Assembly (NCBI RefSeq): GCF_011516945.1
Contig: NZ_WOTH01000001.1
Location: forward strand, 186,001 to 250,000
Length of the DNA stretch: 64,000 bases
Reading direction: 5' to 3'
From: Acetobacter estunensis
GTDB taxonomy: Bacteria; Pseudomonadota; Alphaproteobacteria; Acetobacterales; Acetobacteraceae
Under the pieces are notes generated by a model. It ran no database searches. It saw only the letters and a list, made by a program, of their open reading frames with translations, and was not told the origin of the DNA. The translations under genes and the position numbers were made by a program. This document shows, piece by piece, positions 9,504 through 17,211 of this stretch (positions are counted from its first letter, which is position 1; every line of letters starts with the position of its first letter).

Positions 9504-11579
9504 ATGACACGCCTGCCTGAGGACGAGCGCCTCGCACTGCCGCCCGATGACACGGAACTGACCGCACGGGCAGATGAGTCGGGCGATCCGGTTCTCAAGG
9601 AGCGCCCCAGAGGATGGAAGCGCTGGCTCCGGCACGCGCCGCATCTCCTTGGCCTGCTGCTGATGATCGCCGCCATCGTGGTGGTGCGGCGCGAACTGCA
9701 CTCGCTCAGCATGGCGGACATCCGTGCTGCTCTCGCCAGTATTCCCGACACGGCGTTGCTGGCGGGCGTGGGCTGCACGTTCCTGTCTTACTTCATCCTG
9801 TCCTTCTATGACCGGCTTGCGGTCATTCAGGTGGGACATCCACAGATTTCGTGGCTGCGCACGGCGTTCGCCGCCTTCTGCTCCTATGTGCTCTCGCACA
9901 ATCTCGGCTTTTCCGCCGTCTCCGGCGCGGCGGTGCGGTTTCGGCTCTATCGCAACTGGGGCCTGCCGCCGTTCGCCATCGCGCATATCATCGCGTTCTG
10001 TTCCGTCACCTATCTTTTGGGCGCTGCGGTTCTGATCGGCAGTGTGCTGCTGATCGAGCCGGGCGCCGTGCCGGGGCCGGGCGGTCATGTGCCCACGCCG
10101 GTCGTGGCGGGCGTGGGAATCGCGCTCTGGCTGGGTGTGCTGGCCTATATTCTGGCGGGCCTGAAATGGCGGGAGTTCACCTTCCGCGGCAAGACGGTGG
10201 AATTGCCTTCCGCACCCATGGCCATCGCGCAGACCGTGGTGTCGGCGGCCGATATGGCAGCGACGGCCGCCATCGCGTGGGTGCTGCTGCCGCCCGATAC
10301 GGTGGATTATCCGTCGTTCCTTGCCATCTACATCGCGTCCTACACGGCGGGATTGGTGGCGAGTGTGCCGGGCGGCCTTGGGGTGTTCGACAGCGCCATG
10401 CTGCTGGCCCTCGGGCCGTATATGCCAAAAGCGCAGATCATTGGCGTGATCCTTGTTTTCCGTCTGTTTTACTACATCGTTCCGCTTTTCCTCGCGGGCG
10501 GCATGTTCGCGGCGCACGAGTTGTTTCTGCGCGGAGACGCGGTGCTGGCGCGTAAAAAGGGCAAGTCGTGCGAAAGCGATGAAGTGCGTGAGCGACGCCC
10601 AAGTCTGGCGGTGCGCGAGAGCGAGGCGGATTTCTCCGTGGGTGTGTCCACCGGTACGGTGTCCATGTGCGGCGTGCTGCTGATGATCCTGCCGCTCATC
10701 AATCCGATCGTAGTGCCGGACGGCGCGTCTCGCGTGACGGTTCTGGCCGCGCATTATGTGGGTGATTATGTGCTGACGCTGGTGGGTGCGGTGCTGATTG
10801 CATTGGCCGTGGGGCTGTCGCAGCGCGTGACGTTGGCGTGGGGGGCGACGCTGTCACTTCTGGTGGCGTCTGCCGCACTGACCTTCCTGCGTGGCAATGC
10901 GTTGCCGGTGCCGGCGGTGCTGGCCTTCTCGGCCTTTCTGATCGCGCCATTCCGTCGTTGTTATTACCGTCACGCGCGTTTGCTGAGCGAGCCGCTGTCT
11001 TTCTCCACGCTGCTCTCGTTGCTGCTGTTGATCGGTTGCGCTGTGGTGATCGCCACGCACCGCGAAGGCGCGGACGGATGGTGGGATTTGCTGGTGCCCG
11101 AGGGCAGTCACGCGCGCTGGGTCATGTTGTTGGCGGTATTGTTGTCCGTGGTGGTGATCGCCCGTCTGGCGCGGCCCGGTCGTGTGGTGGTGCGGTCTTG
11201 GAATGACAAGACGGCGAACTGGTATCACGCGCACGATCACGCATTGCCGCGCCTGCCGGGCACAGTTGTGGATGGCGTGGTGGCGGGGGAAGCCGGGACG
11301 GCGGTGCTTCCGTTCCGTCGCCGGGGCATGTTGCTGGTCGGGCTGGGTGATCCCGCCGGGGACGATGTGGATTGCGCTTCGGCCATCTGGCGCTTGCGCG
11401 ATCTGGCGATGCAGGAAGGATTGCAACCCGTGTTCTGGCGCACGGGGGCGACGTTCCTGCCGATTTATGCCGATATCGGGCTGGTGGCGTGGCCGCTGGC
11501 GGACGGGCCGGGGAGTTATGTGTGCTGCCCGTCGGAGCAGATCGGACTGGTGCGGGCGGTGTTGGTGGGGCGGAAGTAG
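9504..11579 (+). CDS. MprF-like membrane protein with shortened synthase domain
   Basis: A 691-residue integral membrane protein. The N-terminal part (to about residue 340) is the UPF0104/lysylphosphatidylglycerol flippase-type domain, with conserved YIASYTAGLVASVPGGLGVF. More hydrophobic segments run to about residue 560. The soluble C-terminus (560-691) resembles the first half of the MprF DUF2156 synthase: LVGLGDPAG, then RDLAMQEGLQPVFWRTG and LPIYADIGL. It stops there, where full MprF proteins continue for 150-200 residues with the second GNAT half. No continuation is seen in other frames downstream. It may transport lipids without making aminoacyl-phosphatidylglycerol, or depend on a partner. 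Co-directional with lysK, 22 bases apart. Confidence 0.8.
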   Translation: MTRLPEDERLALPPDDTELTARADESGDPVLKERPRGWKRWLRHAPHLLGLLLMIAAIVVVRRELHSLSMADIRAALASIPDTALLAGVGCTFLSYFILSFYDRLAVIQVGHPQISWLRTAFAAFCSYVLSHNLGFSAVSGAAVRFRLYRNWGLPPFAIAHIIAFCSVTYLLGAAVLIGSVLLIEPGAVPGPGGHVPTPVVAGVGIALWLGVLAYILAGLKWREFTFRGKTVELPSAPMAIAQTVVSAADMAATAAIAWVLLPPDTVDYPSFLAIYIASYTAGLVASVPGGLGVFDSAMLLALGPYMPKAQIIGVILVFRLFYYIVPLFLAGGMFAAHELFLRGDAVLARKKGKSCESDEVRERRPSLAVRESEADFSVGVSTGTVSMCGVLLMILPLINPIVVPDGASRVTVLAAHYVGDYVLTLVGAVLIALAVGLSQRVTLAWGATLSLLVASAALTFLRGNALPVPAVLAFSAFLIAPFRRCYYRHARLLSEPLSFSTLLSLLLLIGCAVVIATHREGADGWWDLLVPEGSHARWVMLLAVLLSVVVIARLARPGRVVVRSWNDKTANWYHAHDHALPRLPGTVVDGVVAGEAGTAVLPFRRRGMLLVGLGDPAGDDVDCASAIWRLRDLAMQEGLQPVFWRTGATFLPIYADIGLVAWPLADGPGSYVCCPSEQIGLVRAVLVGRK

Positions 11580-11805
11580 GGCCGGTTTCGCCTCCATGTC
11601 AGAAATCAATGCTTGCGAATGTTGGGTATCTCAAAAACAGGCACTACTCCCGTATTGAAGCCCGTGATGCGGCAATGAAAGCAGCCATTGCCGAGGAGTG
11701 TTGTCGTCGGTTGGGGTAGTAAAAGGTGATAGGGTTCGAAGACCTTTCGCCGTTCGGAGAGTAGGCCGATCAGTTCCGAAAAGCGGGCGTCGTACGGTGG
11801 CCCAA
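11580..11805. other. Intergenic region, no gene recognised
   Basis: Between the converging MprF-like and TetR genes. Short open frames on both strands look like they could be debris of an older gene, but none matches a family I recognise. No terminator with a clear T-run was found. Confidence 0.4.
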
Positions 11806-12414
11806 TCAATCGGTGCAGCACATGCCATCCAGTAATACATCCAGCGCGGCAGGGACTGGCGCTGGCCCGACCTTCTCATCAAGAAGTTGGCCATTGATGG
11901 CCAACATGGCCAGGCCGTGCACCTGCGCCCAGCTTGCCGCCGCCATGGCGCTGACGGCAACCGGCCGGAAGCTTCCGTCGCGTTGTCCTCGTTCCAGAAG
12001 ATCCAGAAGAATCCCGAAAGTGCTCTTGGCCGCGTCATGCAACTGCGGATCTATCGTTTTGTCGGCATCGGAACTGAACATCAGACGATAAAGGCCGGGA
12101 TTTTGACACGCAAACTCGATACAGGCCTGCGCCGCCGCCATGAAGTGCGCGCGTGTGGAAGGAAGATCCGGGCACATGGCCTCGGTCATGGCTTTCCCAA
12201 GCCTGACGAAACCGATCCTGGCCAGTTCTCGAAGCAGTTCTTCCCTGTCGCGAAAATGCTTGTAAGGCGCTGCGTGACTGACTCCCGTGCGCCGCGCCAC
12301 TTCCCGTAGGGTGAAGGTCCAGTTCTGATCTGCGGCGAGCATGGCAAGCGCCGTGTCGATCAGTGTGCGACGTAGATCGCCATGATGATAGGGATGGTCT
12401 TTCGTTTCACTCAT
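11806..12414 (-). CDS. TetR/AcrR-family transcriptional regulator
   Basis: A 202-residue one-domain repressor type protein. The helix-turn-helix lies at about residues 20-55 (FTLREVARRTGVSHAAPYKHF), followed by the helical ligand domain with IEFACQNPGLYRLMF, which matches the TetR C-terminal family 33-type fold. A second ATG at 12426 would add four residues and lies inside one arm of the inverted repeat at 12424-12504. It diverges from the aldehyde dehydrogenase gene, and this layout usually means it represses both itself and the dehydrogenase, with an aldehyde or alcohol-derived inducer. The inducer is not known. Confidence 0.88.
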   Translation of the reverse strand: MSETKDHPYHHGDLRRTLIDTALAMLAADQNWTFTLREVARRTGVSHAAPYKHFRDREELLRELARIGFVRLGKAMTEAMCPDLPSTRAHFMAAAQACIEFACQNPGLYRLMFSSDADKTIDPQLHDAAKSTFGILLDLLERGQRDGSFRPVAVSAMAAASWAQVHGLAMLAINGQLLDEKVGPAPVPAALDVLLDGMCCTD

Positions 12415-12423
12415 TCGTGAGAC

Positions 12424-12504
12424 CATGTTTACACAAGAAACTTTCATTGACGCCAGATCGTCATACTCCATATCCTGCCCACATAAGTTTCTCCTGTAAA
12501 CATG
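12424..12504. promoter_or_regulatory. Long inverted repeat between divergent TetR and aldehyde dehydrogenase genes
   Basis: Arm 12424-12443 (CATGTTTACACAAGAAACTT) and arm 12485-12504 are reverse complements over 20 bases with two mismatches, 41 bases apart. Each arm overlaps the start region of one gene, so the element is symmetrical about the divergent promoters. Each arm also has GTTT and AAAC ends, as expected for a dyad operator half. Inferred to be two operator copies for the TetR protein at 11806-12414. Confidence 0.7.
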
Positions 12505-12513
12505 GAGGGTGCA

Positions 12514-13920
12514 ATGTCCGATGCTGCTCCCGCTGACCTGCTCCGTATTCTCGACCGCCAGCGTGCCGCATGCCTGCGTGCCGGACCACCCGATCTGAAA
12601 CAGCGTCGGACTGATCTGCGTCGTCTGAAAGCTGAAATCCTGAAGCGACGTATCGAGATCGTGCGCGCCCTGAAAACCGATTTTGGCCAGCGGTCGGAGC
12701 GGGAAAGCGCCATTGTGGAACTGATCCCGCTGGTGCAGTCGATCAATTACATGATCCGGCATGTGGGACAGTGGATGAAGCCGGAACGTCGGCATGTTTC
12801 CACATATTTTCAGTTTGGTCGTGCGTGGGTGGTTCGTCAGCCGGTTGGGGTCGTGGGCATTATCGCTCCGTGGAATTATCCGGTCTCCCTCGCCCTTGTG
12901 CCGCTGGCGACAGCGATTGCCGCCGGCAACCGGGCCATGCTCAAACCCTCTGAATTCACACCGGCCACATCGGCTGTGATTGGAGAGATTGTTCAGGCCG
13001 TCTTTCCGCCGGAGCAGATTTCTGTCGTCACGGGAAATGGCGAAATGGGCGCGGCATTCTCAGCTCTGCCCTTCGATCATATCCTGTTCACCGGCAGTAC
13101 GGCGGTCGGAAAGAAGGTCGCAGAGGCAGCGGCAAGTAACCTGACCCCGGTTACGCTCGAACTCGGCGGCAAGTCTCCCGTGGTGATCGAGCCCGGCTTT
13201 TCCATGCAATGGGTGGCAGACCGTGTGGCATTCGGCAAGCTGATCAATGCCGGACAGACCTGTGTCGCGCCGGATTACGTGTTGATTCATGAAGGCGACA
13301 AGGACGTTTTTGCCACGGCCTATCAGGACGCTGTGAAAAAACTGCATCCGGGCGGTTACGCCGGGTCACCCGATTATACGGCCATCCTCAACCAGCATCA
13401 TTACGAGCGGTTGAGCGGTCTGATCGACAATGCCGAAACACAGGGCGCCCGGGTGATCCGGTTGGGGAACGACTCAACTGCGGATCATGTTCTGGCGCCG
13501 GTGCTGCTGCTGGATGTGACACCGCAGATGGCGGTGATGGAGGAGGAAATTTTCGGACCTGTTTTGCCCGTACTGACGTACCGCACACTGGATGAGGCGA
13601 TTGCCTTTATTAACGCGCGTCCCCGGCCTCTGGCCCTGTATTATTTTGGCGACAACCGCATTGAACGCGACAGGCTTCTCAAGCGCACGGTTTCAGGAAA
13701 CGTGACGATCAACGGCACATTGATGCATTATGTGCAGGACGATCTGCCGTTTGGCGGCGTGGGGGAAAGTGGCATCGGAGCGTATCATGGAAAGGAAGGC
13801 TTCATGGCGCTTACGCATCCTCGCGGCATTTATAAGCAAGGCCGGTTCAACGTGGCAACGATGCTTCAACCGCCATTCGGCAAGCTCACCGATGTCATCA
13901 CAAATTTTATTCTGCGATGA
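12514..13920 (+). CDS. Coniferyl-aldehyde-type NAD(P) aldehyde dehydrogenase
   Basis: A 468-residue aldehyde dehydrogenase of the coniferyl aldehyde dehydrogenase subgroup, recognised by the N-terminal RRTDLRRLKAEILKRR region, IIAPWNYPVSLALVPLATA, ILFTGSTAVGKKVAEAA, and [12 protein letters not shown] with the general-base Glu. The catalytic Cys is in INAGQTCVAPDYVL. Such enzymes oxidise aromatic or medium-chain aldehydes to acids. The ATG at 12514 is chosen because GGAGGG lies 6 bases upstream; an ATG at 12502 falls in the inverted repeat. In related bacteria this gene is often followed by a GMC-type alcohol oxidoreductase; here only a remnant follows. Confidence 0.92.
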   Translation: MSDAAPADLLRILDRQRAACLRAGPPDLKQRRTDLRRLKAEILKRRIEIVRALKTDFGQRSERESAIVELIPLVQSINYMIRHVGQWMKPERRHVSTYFQFGRAWVVRQPVGVVGIIAPWNYPVSLALVPLATAIAAGNRAMLKPSEFTPATSAVIGEIVQAVFPPEQISVVTGNGEMGAAFSALPFDHILFTGSTAVGKKVAEAAASNLTPVTLELGGKSPVVIEPGFSMQWVADRVAFGKLINAGQTCVAPDYVLIHEGDKDVFATAYQDAVKKLHPGGYAGSPDYTAILNQHHYERLSGLIDNAETQGARVIRLGNDSTADHVLAPVLLLDVTPQMAVMEEEIFGPVLPVLTYRTLDEAIAFINARPRPLALYYFGDNRIERDRLLKRTVSGNVTINGTLMHYVQDDLPFGGVGESGIGAYHGKEGFMALTHPRGIYKQGRFNVATMLQPPFGKLTDVITNFILR

Positions 13921-14037
13921 CAACGCGCTCTGCTTATCGGGGGGCGGCCTTGCCGGGCATCGTGTTGATGCGGAGCTTGCCACACGGCCCGCTACCCACG
14001 TCACCAGCATTACCGTCACTGATTATCTTACCCCGCG
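13917..14037 (+). pseudogene. Probable remnant of a GMC-family oxidoreductase N-terminus
   Basis: The ATG at 13917 overlaps the stop of the aldehyde dehydrogenase (ATGA), the usual coupling for a next gene in an operon. In the +1 frame shortly after, the sequence reads LSGGGLAGHRVDAELATRP, which resembles the FAD-binding GGGxAG start of GMC oxidoreductases. The reading frame is broken between the ATG and this motif, and homology ends within about 100 bases at the converging DUF4142 gene. It fits a gene lost by deletion. Short length makes chance similarity possible. Confidence 0.4.
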
Positions 14038-14559
14038 TTACTTTGGTAAGTTCTCAGCCATTTTCAGATGTTCCTCAAGAGTAGGTATGGTGTCGCCAGC
14101 CCACTTCTTCAGCGCTTCATTTTCACCGCTCTTCGCATAACGCCGGAAGAGTGACAGAGCATCTTTGTGAGCGGAAATCTGATCCTTTCGATATTGGCTG
14201 ACGAAGCTGTCACCATGCAGACCCTGCAGTGTGTCCAGTTTCTTTTGATGTGTATCGTCAACAGAAGATGGAGGCGTAGTTGCTATATTGCTCGTGCTGA
14301 GAATCTGTTTCAGTTCTGATGAAGTTTTCTGGTGGTCCGCGATCATCTTGGAAGCAAATGTGTTAAGTGAGGGATCTGGCAGGGCTATCTGGCTGGACTG
14401 AATCTCAAACAGATCGCTCCAGGCAACGCTCCGGATGAAATCATCCGTTTTTGGTGCAATTCCCATCATGGAATTGACTCCTGTTTTTTCCGGGAGAGAT
14501 TGAGCAAGAGCAGGTATTGAGAAACACAATCCTGCGACAAGAAGATAAGATTTTTTCAT
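14038..14559 (-). CDS. DUF4142 family periplasmic protein
   Basis: A 173-residue protein with a Sec signal peptide (MKKSYLLVAGLCFSIPALAQ) and a helical DUF4142 domain: FIRSVAWSDLFEIQSSQIAL then FASKMIADHQKTSSEL and the C-terminal LKKWAGDTIPTLEEHLKMAE. These two-helix-pair, ferritin-like proteins are frequent in acetic acid bacteria, often many copies per genome; the function is unproven. Ribosome site AAGGAA lies upstream of the ATG. A second member is at 29304-29888. Base composition upstream is AT-richer than neighbouring genes. Confidence 0.85.
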   Translation of the reverse strand: MKKSYLLVAGLCFSIPALAQSLPEKTGVNSMMGIAPKTDDFIRSVAWSDLFEIQSSQIALPDPSLNTFASKMIADHQKTSSELKQILSTSNIATTPPSSVDDTHQKKLDTLQGLHGDSFVSQYRKDQISAHKDALSLFRRYAKSGENEALKKWAGDTIPTLEEHLKMAENLPK

Positions 14560-15132
14560 CTTCGCTTTCCTTATGCGACGGAAAAGGGATGGTCTTGGGA
14601 AGGCATCAGGACAGATATTGGCGATAGAAAGCCAATATGTGCCGATATTTTCTAAAGTTTAGCATAGATGTCGATTGCTGAGGATAACTCTGTAAAGAGC
14701 ATAAATTCCGAACGACACGTTCAGAGGAAAGTTGCACGGTTTTTATTGCTTTTGAATATTTTTCTACTTGGTAGGAACTTTTATAAAATGCAGCCTTTTT
14801 CGAGGAACTAAAGAAGTTATGTCCAATCAGAGTTATGGTTTTCGTAACGCGCTTTCTCAACAGTGAAGGCGTCCTTCCCTATCTTGGATATTGGAGTGGC
14901 GTTCACACTGGTACGCATGTTGGACGCTCTGCATCTGTCGTTTTCATTCCCCAGCGTGCTGCCCACCTTTCCCGGAAAAAGGAAGAAAATATCACAGATC
15001 GAACGGATATAAGCGTCATTGGACCGTGTGCTAACGGACGACAAACCCCACAATCCGGACAAAACTGATCGCAATGAGGCCAAGCTCCTCACAGCTATTG
15101 CGGCAGGTGCCCATAGATCGGCGCATCTCTGT
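14560..15132. other. Long intergenic stretch, AT-richer, no gene recognised
   Basis: About 570 bases between DUF4142 and the radical SAM gene, both on the minus strand. The part at 14640-14830 is clearly lower in GC than the surroundings. Open frames here (for example minus 14606-14860 and plus 14835-15068) lack recognisable domains and ribosome sites. It may hold the DUF4142 promoter and debris of lost genes. Confidence 0.45.
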
Positions 15133-16737
15133 TCACGCCACTGGCTCAAGCGTGTCCTGAGCAGCCTGCCGCATGAGCGGCGGTGCCTGCCAGCGCCCCT
15201 GATCCACATTCTCGATTTCCCGATCGATCTCAGAGATGACCTGTCGCGAAAACGGTCCAAGATGCAGATAAAGCGCGCTGGTCATAACCACATAAGGCAG
15301 CGCCTTCGGGTTGTGCAGGGCGCAATCCAGCAGCATACGCCAGAATTGCTTGCTCGTTCCGGGTCCGGCGCGATGTATCCGAAAGAGAAGACGCAGGAAA
15401 CTGCGGAGATCGCCCCGGATCATCCGGTGGGTGCGCTCGCGCTTGAGCATCCGCCCCAAGCGGCGCACGCGACCGAAATACGCCATCGGATCATAGATCG
15501 CGGCCAGAACGGTCCGGTAATCGTTCAGCACGTCGCGACGCGGTCGCTTCGTCTCGAAGTTCAGCCCGGCGGTGCATTGATCTCCTGATTGTGTTTGGTC
15601 ATCACTGGAGAAAAGACGTCCCTCGGCCAGCAGGCGGCGCGTGAGTTGTGTGGTGGGCAGGGCGTAGAGCAGACCCACCATGCAGACCGGGATCGACGTA
15701 TCCTCGATACATTCGATCATGCCTGCGGCGACACTGCCTTTTTCGCTATCGAACCCGACGATGAACCCGGCATTCACGAAAATCCCGGCTTCATGGATTG
15801 TGGTGATGCTCTGTTGCAGGCTGCGGCGGGTGTTCTGCTTTTTCTGCGTCATGACCAGAGTGTCCGTATCCGGACTCTCGATGCCTACGAACACTGCGAA
15901 GAAATTCGTCTCCGACAGACTGCGGAGCAGATCGGCATCGTCGGCGAGGTTGATCGAGGCTTCGGTTGAAAATTCGAAGGGAAAATTCTTTTCATTTTGC
16001 CAGAGTTTCAGATCCGGCAGGAATTTCTTGAGCGCTTTTTTGTTTCCGATCAGATTGTCATCGACAAAATCGACATGCCCGCGATAGCCCAGAGCATACA
16101 GGGCATCGAGTTCCGCCATGACCTGTGCATTGGTCTTGGTGCGTGGCACCCGGCCATACAGTTCGATGATGTCGCAAAACTCGCAACTGAATGGGCAACC
16201 GCGCGAGAACTGAACCCCGACATGCAGATACTGGTCCAGCTTGAGCAGATCGAAGCGGGGAAGCGGGCTTTTGGTGACGTCGGTCTTTCCCATCGGTGCT
16301 TCGAAGACGCCCTGTCTGTCACCCCTGCGCCATGCCGCGATGAAATCGCCCATAATTTCTTCGGCTTCTCCGAGAACCTGAAAATTGGCGGCGCTGTAGA
16401 GAGAGGGGCTCGACGTGACATCGGGGCCGCCAACTACCACCGGCTTGCCGTCGGCGCGACATCTCTCGATGATATGCAGCGCGTCGTTTCGCTGGGGAAG
16501 CATCCCGCCGGTCATCACCATGTCGGCCCACGCGAAATCCGCATCTGTCAGAATCTCGGTGTTACGATTGACCAGCCTGATCTCCCAGTTCTTGGGGAGT
16601 AGGGCGGCAACGGTAATCAGACCGAGCGGGGCCGCTGGGTAGCGGGCTCCCGCCAGATCGCAGGCTTCTTTGTAGTTCCAGAAGGAATGTGCGTTGAAAA
16701 GCGGAAAGATCATCAAGACCTTGCAGCTGTCGGTCAT
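15133..16737 (-). CDS. B12-binding domain radical SAM protein (DUF4070 type)
   Basis: A 534-residue cobalamin-dependent radical SAM enzyme. The N-terminal B12-binding domain (residues 5-150) has APLGLITVAALLP, GGMLPQRN and VVGGPDVTS. The radical SAM core begins at FSRGCPFSCEFCDII with the Cx3Cx2C cluster motif (near residue 190). A DUF4070-like C-terminus follows with ALPTTQLTRRL. The closest well-known relatives in architecture are the hopanoid C-2 methylase HpnP and similar methyltransferases; acetic acid bacteria make hopanoids, but the substrate here is not shown by the sequence and no hopanoid gene is adjacent. A strongly folded segment lies 120 bases upstream. Confidence 0.85.
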   Translation of the reverse strand: MTDSCKVLMIFPLFNAHSFWNYKEACDLAGARYPAAPLGLITVAALLPKNWEIRLVNRNTEILTDADFAWADMVMTGGMLPQRNDALHIIERCRADGKPVVVGGPDVTSSPSLYSAANFQVLGEAEEIMGDFIAAWRRGDRQGVFEAPMGKTDVTKSPLPRFDLLKLDQYLHVGVQFSRGCPFSCEFCDIIELYGRVPRTKTNAQVMAELDALYALGYRGHVDFVDDNLIGNKKALKKFLPDLKLWQNEKNFPFEFSTEASINLADDADLLRSLSETNFFAVFVGIESPDTDTLVMTQKKQNTRRSLQQSITTIHEAGIFVNAGFIVGFDSEKGSVAAGMIECIEDTSIPVCMVGLLYALPTTQLTRRLLAEGRLFSSDDQTQSGDQCTAGLNFETKRPRRDVLNDYRTVLAAIYDPMAYFGRVRRLGRMLKRERTHRMIRGDLRSFLRLLFRIHRAGPGTSKQFWRMLLDCALHNPKALPYVVMTSALYLHLGPFSRQVISEIDREIENVDQGRWQAPPLMRQAAQDTLEPVA

Positions 16738-16854
16738 CGCGGAGAGGTCCTTTGATTTAACAGCTGATCACGATCTAAGCGGACGATCTCTCGTGCTCTT
16801 CGACAGCGCGCCGGGTTTTGGAAAGTCGGGTTCAATGGGGAAACAGTAGAAGGG

Positions 16855-16993
16855 CGACACCATTCAGGGCGGTGTCGGCAGGGAGACTTGGGACGGCGCA
16901 AGTCTCCTTTACGGTCGTCCTCGCTGACGGGCGGGGCATGCGGATGGGCTGTTCCATGTCTTGTGGAACAGCGAGGTTTCAGCGAACGACCGT
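16855..16993. ncRNA. Unassigned highly structured RNA candidate
   Basis: Three near-perfect stem-loops are packed in 139 bases. Hairpin A pairs 16855-16861 with 16871-16877. Hairpin B pairs 16882-16890 with 16899-16907 (9 bp, GGAGACTTG/CAAGTCTCC). Element C pairs 16911-16918 plus 16921-16927 with the continuous strand 16979-16993 (15 bp with a two-base bulge), encloses an internal loop, and ends in a 9 bp hairpin, 16948-16956 with 16964-16972. The strand cannot be decided from pairing alone. It could be the 5' leader of the radical SAM gene on the minus strand or a free small RNA. It lacks the conserved cores of tmRNA, SRP RNA and RNase P RNA. Confidence 0.5.
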
Positions 16994-17211
16994 CGTAGGG
17001 ACGCTCCATCCGGATCGGTAAGGGTTTATACACCCAACATCCCATGATGGCGACAGGCCAACTTTCAGGACGTAAGACACTGATAATAGTAACGGCATAT
17101 GGGATCTCTGCATGTAACGAAGAGAAGCGAAGCTGCGCGTCCCGTTACCTGCCTCAGAGAAAGGAGGCGTTCAGCCGTTGGCCTTCGATAGTCAGGCCAT
17201 AGGGCGGAACA
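16994..17211. other. Intergenic region downstream of dnaB with small hairpins
   Basis: No gene seen. Small hairpins occur at 17150-17169 (GCCTC/GAGGC), 17180-17200 (GGCCT/AGGCC) and across the dnaB stop at 17204-17222 (GGGCGG/CCGCCC). None has a T-run, so they are only possible termination or processing sites for dnaB. Confidence 0.35.

Noticed and set aside
7811-9778. Long minus-strand open frame (655 codons) opposite lysK
   Set aside because: It mirrors the class I LysRS gene in a high-GC region, is rich in Arg and His, and has no family resemblance.
11580-11805. Insertion sequence remnant between the MprF-like and TetR genes
   Set aside because: Short frames only; no terminal inverted repeats, target duplication or transposase motif could be identified.
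14606-14860. Possible 84-residue gene on the minus strand in the AT-rich gap
   Set aside because: No ribosome site, no recognisable domain, and the open frame is expected by chance in low-GC sequence.
16855-16993. tmRNA, SRP RNA or RNase P RNA at the structured segment
   Set aside because: The tRNA-like ends and tag of tmRNA, the SRP GGAAGC-type loop and the RNase P GAGGAAAGTC core are all absent.
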